This document shows, piece after piece, positions 56,323-64,000 of a stretch of 64,000 bases of DNA (positions are counted from its first letter, which is position 1; each line of letters begins with the position of its first letter). This DNA comes from Rhodococcoides trifolii (GTDB lineage: Bacteria > Actinomycetota > Actinomycetes > Mycobacteriales > Mycobacteriaceae), in assembly GCF_014635345.1 (NCBI RefSeq), contig NZ_BMCU01000002.1:992001-1056000 (forward strand), in the 5' to 3' direction. The notes beneath the pieces are model-generated. The model searched no databases. It was not told where the DNA came from and saw only the letters and a list, made by a program, of their open reading frames with translations. The position numbers were made by a program, and so were the translations under genes.

Positions 56323-57776
56323 GCGAGAACAAAGCGGGCAGCTCCCCGGGGCGACGGGGCAAGGGCCGCGGGACCAACCGACCGAAGCAACCGTCACGGC
56401 CCAACCCGTCCGACGCCGCACTCGACCCCGCTCGGCTGGCCGCGCGCGATGTGCTGCGCGCTGTCCGCGAACGGGAGGCCTACGCCAACCTGGTTCTGCC
56501 CGGGCTCCTGCGTGAGCGTCGACTCGACGCCCGCGACAGCGCACTGGCCACCGAACTGGCGTACGGGACTTCCCGCGCCCGCGGGGTTCTCGACCCGGTC
56601 ATCGCGCATGCCGCCGGGCGCGACGCGTCCGAGATCGACGGTCCGTTGATGGACGTGCTGCGACTAGGGGCCTATCAGTTGCTGCGAACGAGGGTCGCCC
56701 CGCACGCCGCGGTCGCCACGTCCGTCGACCTCGTGCGCAGCGAGTTCGGGCCGGGGCAGGCAGGTTTCGTCAACGCCGTGCTCCGGCGAGTGTCCGAACG
56801 CAGCGCGGACGAGTGGACCGCGTTGCTCGCGCCGTCGGCCGAGAAGGATCCGGTGGGCCACCTCGCCTTCGCGCATGCGCACCCCGCGTGGATCGCGCAG
56901 GCGTTCTCGAATTCCCTCGGTGCCGACGCCGCCGAGCTCGAGGACGCGCTGACCGCCGACGACGCCCGACCCGCCGTGCATCTCGTTGCGCGGCCAGGAG
57001 AGATCTCGGCAGAAGAACTTGCCCTGGTGACCGGCGGAGAGGTGGGCCGGTGGTCGCCCTACGCGGTGTATCTGGACGGCGGTGACCCGGGGCGTCTCGA
57101 CGCCGTCCGCGACGGGCTGGCCGCCGTGCAGGACGAGGGCAGCCAACTGGTGGCGCGGGCATTGACCGTGGCTCCGCTCGACGGTCCGGACGGCGGACGG
57201 TGGCTCGACCTCTGTGCCGGCCCCGGCGGCAAAGCCGCCCTTCTCGGAGCGTTGGCGGCCATCGAGGGACACCGAGTCGACGCGGTGGAACCGTCCGAGC
57301 ATCGTGCGGAACTGGTGCGTAAGACGGCGCGCGATCTGCCCGTCGACGTCCATGTGGTCGACGGCCGCGAATCGGGCCTGACGCCCGGCTACGACCGGAT
57401 TCTGGTCGACGCACCGTGCACCGGGCTGGGGGCGTTGCGCCGCCGGCCCGAGGCCAGATGGCGTCGACAGCCGTCCGACGTGGCCGCACTGGTGAAGCTG
57501 CAACGCGAACTGCTGGCTGCCGCAGTAGCTTTGGTGCGTCCGGGGGGTGTGGTGCTGTATTCGACCTGTTCGCCGCATCTGTCCGAGACCATGGGTGTGG
57601 TGGCCGACGCGGTTCGTCGTCACGGTGTTCAGCAGCTCGACACCCGCGAGCTCGTGGCGGGCGTACCCGACCTCGGTTCCGGGCCGCACGTGCAGTTGTG
57701 GCCCCACCGTCAGGGGACCGACGCGATGTTCATGGCGGCGCTGCGGGTGCCGGCCGGGGCAGGTACAACTGATTGA
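56319..57776 (+). CDS. rsmB: 16S rRNA (cytosine(967)-C(5))-methyltransferase
   Basis: 485-residue RsmB/Fmu. The N-terminal NusB-like RNA-binding domain ([23 protein letters not shown]) spans about residues 30-170, the catalytic m5C-methyltransferase the rest. SAM motif [17 protein letters not shown] is near 295. The nucleophilic cysteine pair of the family is in [19 protein letters not shown] near 364 and YSTCSPH near 412. The first ~30 residues are a basic disordered tail. ATG overlaps the fmt stop, so the two are coupled. Confidence 0.95.
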   Translation: MSENKAGSSPGRRGKGRGTNRPKQPSRPNPSDAALDPARLAARDVLRAVREREAYANLVLPGLLRERRLDARDSALATELAYGTSRARGVLDPVIAHAAGRDASEIDGPLMDVLRLGAYQLLRTRVAPHAAVATSVDLVRSEFGPGQAGFVNAVLRRVSERSADEWTALLAPSAEKDPVGHLAFAHAHPAWIAQAFSNSLGADAAELEDALTADDARPAVHLVARPGEISAEELALVTGGEVGRWSPYAVYLDGGDPGRLDAVRDGLAAVQDEGSQLVARALTVAPLDGPDGGRWLDLCAGPGGKAALLGALAAIEGHRVDAVEPSEHRAELVRKTARDLPVDVHVVDGRESGLTPGYDRILVDAPCTGLGALRRRPEARWRRQPSDVAALVKLQRELLAAAVALVRPGGVVLYSTCSPHLSETMGVVADAVRRHGVQQLDTRELVAGVPDLGSGPHVQLWPHRQGTDAMFMAALRVPAGAGTTD

Positions 57777-58444
57777 TGGAGATGTCGCGCGTGGGGTCGT
57801 GCCTTCTCCTCGCCGTCTTTCTCGCGGCCTGTTCCGCACAGCCGGCGCCGCCCGCGGCTCCGGTCACCGTGGTATCCGCGCCGGCGCAAGCAGCCGTCGC
57901 GGTGATCGGTGACTCGTTCTCCGCGGGTTCGGACAACGACGTCGTCTGGCCCGAAGTCCTCGCCGAGCGGTACGGCTGGGGCCTCGAGAACGCGAGCCAG
58001 GGTGGTGCAGGTTACGTTGCGGGAGACGGTGTTCTGGGCACATTCACCGATCAGGTCGACGCGGTGGTCGCGAACCCGGTCGATGTCGTGCTCGTCGTCG
58101 GCAGCGAGAACGACGTCGACGCCGACCCGAGCGCGGTCGGCGTCGCCGCGTCGGACCTCTACCGCCGACTCGAACTCGAGGCGCCCTCTGCACGTGTCGT
58201 GGTGATCGGTCCGATCTGGAGCGTGGGTGACCCTCCGCCCGAACTCACTCCTGTGGGAGACGCAGTCCGATCCGCAGCGGAGAGTGCACAACTGAGCTAT
58301 GTCGACCCTCTGCCGTTGCGGTGGCTCGCCGATCCGACGCTGATCCAGGACGACGGTGACCATCCCACCGACGCCGGGCAGGCCCAGCTCGCCGACGACA
58401 TCGCGGACGCTCTCGAACGCGTGGACCAGGACCTACTAGGCTGA
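57776..58444 (+). CDS. SGNH/GDSL-type hydrolase lipoprotein
   Basis: 222-residue exported esterase-like protein. A lipoprotein signal peptide ends in LAAC (Cys19), then an Ala/Pro linker. SGNH blocks follow: Ser47 in GDSFSAG, Gly in QGGAGY, Asn in GSENDVD and the Asp-His pair in DDGDHPTD near residue 195. It is likely a cell-surface carbohydrate or lipid esterase; the substrate is unknown. ATG 57776 is listed; TTG 57773, overlapping the rsmB stop, and ATG 57782 are alternative starts. rpe follows 6 nt downstream. Confidence 0.85.
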   Translation: MEMSRVGSCLLLAVFLAACSAQPAPPAAPVTVVSAPAQAAVAVIGDSFSAGSDNDVVWPEVLAERYGWGLENASQGGAGYVAGDGVLGTFTDQVDAVVANPVDVVLVVGSENDVDADPSAVGVAASDLYRRLELEAPSARVVVIGPIWSVGDPPPELTPVGDAVRSAAESAQLSYVDPLPLRWLADPTLIQDDGDHPTDAGQAQLADDIADALERVDQDLLG

Positions 58445-58450
58445 CCGCTC

Positions 58451-59131
58451 GTGGCCCAACCGATGATCGCCCCCTCGATACTGTCCGCCGACTTCGCCCG
58501 CCTCGCCGACGAAGCGGCAGCCGTGCACGGGTCCGAATGGCTGCACGTCGACGTCATGGACGCGCACTTCGTTCCGAACCTGACCCTGGGCCTGCCCGTC
58601 GTGAAGTCCCTTCTGGCCGCGACGGACATTCCGCTCGACTGTCATCTCATGATCGACGACCCGGGCCGATGGGCGCCGCCCTACGCCGAAGCCGGCGCAT
58701 ACAACGTCACGTTCCACGCCGAGGCGACCGACGACCCGATCGCCGTGGCGAAGGACATCCGCGCCGCCGGTGCTCGTGCGGGGCTGTCCATCAAACCGAA
58801 CACACCGATCGAGCCGTACCTCGAGATCCTGAAGAACTTCGACACGCTTCTCGTGATGAGCGTCGAACCAGGCTTCGGCGGGCAGAGCTTCATCGACGCC
58901 GTGCTCGACAAGGCACGCGCGGTACGTCGCCTGGTCGATTCGGGTGAGCTGAACCTGGTCGTCGAGATCGACGGCGGCATCAACGCCGACACCATCACCG
59001 CCGCCGCCGAAGCCGGCGTCGACTGCTTCGTCGCCGGGTCGGCCGTTTACAACACCGACGACCCGGCCGCCGCGGTGGCGTCGTTGCGTGCCGCCGCTGC
59101 CGCTGCCTCTCCGCACCTCACCCTGGCCTGA
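58451..59131 (+). CDS. rpe: Ribulose-phosphate 3-epimerase
   Basis: 226-residue TIM-barrel enzyme interconverting ribulose-5-phosphate and xylulose-5-phosphate in the pentose phosphate pathway. [17 protein letters not shown] at the start, [16 protein letters not shown] near 32, [13 protein letters not shown] near 136 and [11 protein letters not shown] near 172 are diagnostic. Full length. The GTG start follows the SGNH gene closely and ribD lies 5 nt downstream; linkage to riboflavin synthesis makes sense because ribulose-5-phosphate is a RibBA substrate. Confidence 0.96.
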   Translation: MAQPMIAPSILSADFARLADEAAAVHGSEWLHVDVMDAHFVPNLTLGLPVVKSLLAATDIPLDCHLMIDDPGRWAPPYAEAGAYNVTFHAEATDDPIAVAKDIRAAGARAGLSIKPNTPIEPYLEILKNFDTLLVMSVEPGFGGQSFIDAVLDKARAVRRLVDSGELNLVVEIDGGINADTITAAAEAGVDCFVAGSAVYNTDDPAAAVASLRAAAAAASPHLTLA

Positions 59132-59136
59132 GCGGT

Positions 59137-60147
59137 ATGGCGCTCGATGTCGCGGCGGCGATGCGGTTGGCCGCCGAGGCGTCGGAGAACGCTCGCGGCA
59201 GTTCGACGCCCAATCCGCCCGTCGGCGCAGTGATCCTGAACGCGGTCGGGGACGTCGTGGGCGTCGGTCACACGTCACCGGCCGGGGGCCCGCACGCCGA
59301 AGTGAACGCGCTGCGGGCAGCGGGGGAGTTCGCACGCGGCGGCACAGCCGTGGTGACGCTGGAGCCGTGCAATCACACCGGCCGCACGGGGCCGTGTACC
59401 CGCGCACTGATCGAGGCCGGGGTGGCCTCGGTAGTGTTCGCCTTGGCCGACCCGAACCCCGTGGCGTCCGGCGGAGCCGAGACACTCACGGCAGCAGGGG
59501 TGCACGTGACGGACGGACTCGATGCAGACGCCGTCGCCGCAGGTCCGCTGCGTGCGTGGCTGCATCGGCAGCGCAGTGGACGGCCCCATGTCACCTGGAA
59601 GTACGCGTCGTCCCTCGACGGGCGGATCGCTGCCGCGGACGGGACCAGTCGATGGATCACCGGCCCGGAGGCACGTGCCCACGTGCACTCCGAACGCGCG
59701 AAGGTCGACGCGGTGATCGTCGGAACCGGCACGGTTCTCGCCGACGACCCGTGGCTCACCGCCCGCCTGCCCGACGGTTCGCTCGCCCCGCGCCAACCTG
59801 TCCGTGTCGTCGTCGGCGAGCGGGAGATTCCGCCCGCCGCCCGGATTCTCGACGGCTCCGCCGAGACCCGGCTGGTCCGCTCCCACGATCCGCACGCCGT
59901 CCTGGCTGCGCTGAGCGACCTCGGAGACGTCGTGCTCGAAGGCGGCCCGACGGTCGTCGGCGCGTTCCTGTCCGCCGACCTCGTCGACCGAGTCACGGCC
60001 TACATCGCTCCGGTGATTCTCGGTTCCGGGCCGGCCGTGTCCGCCGAGGCCGGCGTGGGAACAATCGCCGACGCGTTGAGGTTTCGACGAGAGTCGGTGC
60101 GCACGTTCGGTCCGGATACTCTGATCAGCCTGACGCCCGACCGCTGA
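59137..60147 (+). CDS. ribD: Bifunctional riboflavin deaminase-reductase RibD
   Basis: 336-residue enzyme performing two steps of riboflavin synthesis: deamination and NADPH reduction of the pyrimidine intermediate. The N-terminal zinc deaminase has HAEVNALRAAG and TLEPCNHTGRTGPCT (about residues 50-85). The C-terminal reductase from about 148 carries VTWKYASSLDGRIAAADGTSRWI and LEGGPTVVGAFL. ATG start. ribE follows after 12 nt. The lprG-type genes that separate these in M. tuberculosis are absent. Confidence 0.95.
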   Translation: MALDVAAAMRLAAEASENARGSSTPNPPVGAVILNAVGDVVGVGHTSPAGGPHAEVNALRAAGEFARGGTAVVTLEPCNHTGRTGPCTRALIEAGVASVVFALADPNPVASGGAETLTAAGVHVTDGLDADAVAAGPLRAWLHRQRSGRPHVTWKYASSLDGRIAAADGTSRWITGPEARAHVHSERAKVDAVIVGTGTVLADDPWLTARLPDGSLAPRQPVRVVVGEREIPPAARILDGSAETRLVRSHDPHAVLAALSDLGDVVLEGGPTVVGAFLSADLVDRVTAYIAPVILGSGPAVSAEAGVGTIADALRFRRESVRTFGPDTLISLTPDR

Positions 60148-60159
60148 CGAGGAGAGTGT

Positions 60160-60765
60160 GTGTTCACCGGAATAGTCGAAGAACTCGGCCACGTGGTGGC
60201 CAAGGAGGAACTGGGCGATGCCGCACGGTTCACCGTGCAGGGACCGCTGGTGACATCCGACGCGTCACACGGCGACTCGATCGCGGTCAACGGCGTGTGC
60301 CTGACCGTGGTCGACGTGGTCGACGGGTCGTTCACGGCCGATGTGATGCAGGAGACGCTGAACCGTTCCAGCCTGCAGAGTCTCGCCGTCGGCAGTGCGG
60401 TGAACCTGGAACGCGCGGCCGCGGTCAACAGCCGACTCGGTGGCCACATCGTGCAGGGCCATGTGGACGGTACGGGCCACGTCGTCTCCCGAACTCCGTC
60501 CGACAACTGGACCGTCGTCCGAATTTCACTGCCCGACAACATCTCTCGCTATGTCGTGGAGAAGGGATCCATCACCGTCGACGGTGTGTCTCTCACCGTG
60601 TCCGCGCTCGGCGGGACACCTGGCGACGAGCACTTCGAGATCTCGCTCATTCCCACGACCCTCGACCTCACGACGCTCGGCGCAGCACAGCCGGGAACAC
60701 CCGTCAACCTCGAGGTCGACATCATCGCCAAGTACGTCGAGCGGTTGCAGAACGCCCGACCGTGA
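60160..60765 (+). CDS. ribE: Riboflavin synthase alpha chain
   Basis: 201-residue enzyme dismutating two lumazine molecules to riboflavin. Two homologous lumazine-binding halves: MFTGIVEELGHV at the start with VNGVCLTVVD, and HIVQGHVDGTGHVV near residue 97 with VDGVSLTV. The trimer-forming C-terminus ends DIIAKYVERL. GTG start with GAGGAGAG just upstream. ribBA follows 64 nt later behind a hairpin. Confidence 0.96.
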   Translation: MFTGIVEELGHVVAKEELGDAARFTVQGPLVTSDASHGDSIAVNGVCLTVVDVVDGSFTADVMQETLNRSSLQSLAVGSAVNLERAAAVNSRLGGHIVQGHVDGTGHVVSRTPSDNWTVVRISLPDNISRYVVEKGSITVDGVSLTVSALGGTPGDEHFEISLIPTTLDLTTLGAAQPGTPVNLEVDIIAKYVERLQNARP

Positions 60766-60788
60766 GGTCGTACGCTGGAGGAAACGAT

Positions 60789-60808
60789 CTACTCGGCTCT
60801 GCGAGTAG
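60789..60808 (+). promoter_or_regulatory. Hairpin in the ribE-ribBA gap
   Basis: CTACTCG and CGAGTAG form a perfect 7-bp stem around a 6-nt loop, ending 22 nt before the ribBA GTG and shortly before its GGGGAG ribosome-binding site. It is not an FMN riboswitch, as the gap is far too short. It may be a processing or translation-tuning element. Confidence 0.35.
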
Positions 60809-60829
60809 CGAACGTGGGGAGCGCAACGC

Positions 60830-63056
<2,227 letters not shown>

Positions 63057-63060
63057 CCGA

Positions 63061-64000
63061 CTAGTTCGCGTCGCCCATCACGACACCCTCACGACGCGGG
63101 TCCGCCCCGCCGATCCATCCGGAGTCGGTCCTGAGCAGCATCGACGAGCCGCTCGACTGATCTGCCACTGACACTTGGTGTCCCATGCCGCGCAGGGCGG
63201 TCACCAGGGGGTCGGCCGCGCCGTCGTTGGACGCGTCGATGTTCGGGTGTTCGCCGCCCACGTTCGTCGCGGGTGTGTTGGCGGCGCCGAAGTCGACCAT
63301 CGAGACCGCCTGCTGCGGGTCGAGACCCCAGTCCAGAACGCCGACAAGGTTTTTCACCACGAACTGGATGATCACCGAGCCGCCGGGCGAACCGGTCGCC
63401 AGCCGAAGGTCACCGCGCGAACCGTCGGCCTGGCGGTCGAACACCAGGGTGGGAGCCATCGAACTACGGGGCCGCTTGCCGGGCTCCACACGGTTGGCGA
63501 CGGGCAGGCCGTCCTTCCCCACCGGCTCCGCTGCGAAGTCGGTCATCTGGTTGTTGAGGACGAACCCGTCGGTCATGTGGAACGACCCGAACGCCGACTC
63601 GACCGTCGTGGTCATCGACGCCACGTTGCCGTACTCGTCGGCCACGGTGATGTGTGAGGTTCCGTGCTCCGGTCCGGCATAGCTGCCGAGCGGAACCGGG
63701 CCGAAGTCGCCGGGCTGGGCGGTTCCCATCGAGCGCGCGGGATCGATCGACCGAGACCGCTCGGCGAGGTACTGCGGGTCGAGTAATCGATCGGGTGAAT
63801 CACCGGGAAGCGGAACGAAGTCGGGATCGGCGACGTACTTGTCGCGGTCGGCGTACGCCAAGCGCTCGGCTTCGGAGATCAGATGCACTCCCTCGGCTGT
63901 CGGACGGCCGCCGTCGGCGTCGAGGTCGGTCGGGGCGTACTGCCCCAGATCGAAGTTCGAGAGAATTCCCATCGCGGACGCCACGGCGATACCGCCCGAC
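63061..64000 (-). CDS. ggt: Gamma-glutamyltransferase (5' partial)
   Basis: C-terminal ~313 residues of a gamma-glutamyltranspeptidase; the N-terminal large subunit is cut by the window end, and the frame is open to base 64000 (SGGIAVASAMGIL). The autoprocessing/catalytic threonine is in EHGTSHITVADEYGN, at about nt 63660. ATGSPGGSVIIQFVVKN and the C-terminal ADPRREGVVMGD are also conserved, as is the substrate-binding GSSMAPT-like RPRSSMAPTLVF. It hydrolyses or transfers gamma-glutamyl groups, normally in the cell envelope. A signal peptide cannot be assessed. Confidence 0.95.
   Translation of the reverse strand, partial: SGGIAVASAMGILSNFDLGQYAPTDLDADGGRPTAEGVHLISEAERLAYADRDKYVADPDFVPLPGDSPDRLLDPQYLAERSRSIDPARSMGTAQPGDFGPVPLGSYAGPEHGTSHITVADEYGNVASMTTTVESAFGSFHMTDGFVLNNQMTDFAAEPVGKDGLPVANRVEPGKRPRSSMAPTLVFDRQADGSRGDLRLATGSPGGSVIIQFVVKNLVGVLDWGLDPQQAVSMVDFGAANTPATNVGGEHPNIDASNDGAADPLVTALRGMGHQVSVADQSSGSSMLLRTDSGWIGGADPRREGVVMGDAN

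Noticed and set aside
60766..60829. FMN riboswitch before ribBA
   Set aside because: Only 64 bp are available and only one simple hairpin is present; the multi-stem FMN aptamer cannot fit.

Overview
The window is high-GC DNA (roughly two-thirds G+C by eye) with many GTG and TTG starts, ATGA/GTGA stop-start overlaps and an actinobacterial gene repertoire (mihF, B-4DMT protein, Rv2578c-type radical SAM protein, TG/DUF2126/ATP-grasp/alpha-E cassette, PriA without Walker motifs). Gene order follows Mycobacterium tuberculosis Rv2583c-Rv2533c and then Rv1379-Rv1417, as I recall those loci. The best fit is Mycobacteriales, most likely Rhodococcus or a close relative. No rRNA, tRNA, CRISPR array, insertion sequence or prophage was recognised. 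Every gap between genes is shorter than about 210 bp.

Layout. 1-5757: rel (5' cut by the window edge), cyclophilin, MBL hydrolase, hisS and a small membrane gene. 5761-12889: an accessory block with a TetR regulator divergent from a permease-UAAP1-UAAP2-carboxyltransferase operon. UAAP1/UAAP2 are now understood as carboxyguanidine deiminase subunits, so a guanidine-type nitrogen pathway is likely. A convergent Fic gene and a DUF3237 gene close the block. 12949-18552: SOS-box-preceded radical SAM protein, MBL protein, zinc metallopeptidase, aspS and a DUF389 membrane protein. 18692-25772: a three-gene transglutaminase / DUF2126 / circularly permuted ATP-grasp / alpha-E cassette. 25951-33883: kinase-like protein, rarA, alaS, ruvX, mltG and aroE. 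33884-40583: STAS protein, methyltransferase, prepilin peptidase, aroC-aroK-aroB, B-4DMT protein, efp and nusB. 40657-49320: pyrR-pyrB-pyrC-(membrane protein)-carA-carB-pyrF behind a PyrR-binding RNA element. 49454-63056: mihF, gmk, rpoZ, coaBC, metK, priA, fmt, rsmB, SGNH lipoprotein, rpe and ribD-ribE-ribBA-ribH-(PH-like protein). 63061-64000: gamma-glutamyltransferase, cut by the window edge.

How the genes work together. Most of the window is housekeeping: stringent response, tRNA charging, shikimate and pyrimidine biosynthesis, riboflavin, CoA, SAM, and translation initiation and elongation. Genes are packed in co-directional operons with overlapping stop/start codons. Several convergent pairs have abutting or overlapping stop codons (TGATCA twice, CTAG once).

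The least ordinary content is: (i) the guanidine-type operon, whose carboxylase gene has only the two carboxyltransferase domains and no biotin carboxylase or biotin carrier; (ii) a Fic protein with an apparently fused VbhA-like antitoxin segment; (iii) a LexA-type box between the divergent DUF3237-Fic and radical SAM genes; (iv) the uncharacterised amidoligase-like cassette; and (v) a 17-bp tandem repeat before the prepilin peptidase gene that creates a chain of two six-codon ORFs linked by ATGA overlaps to the real start.
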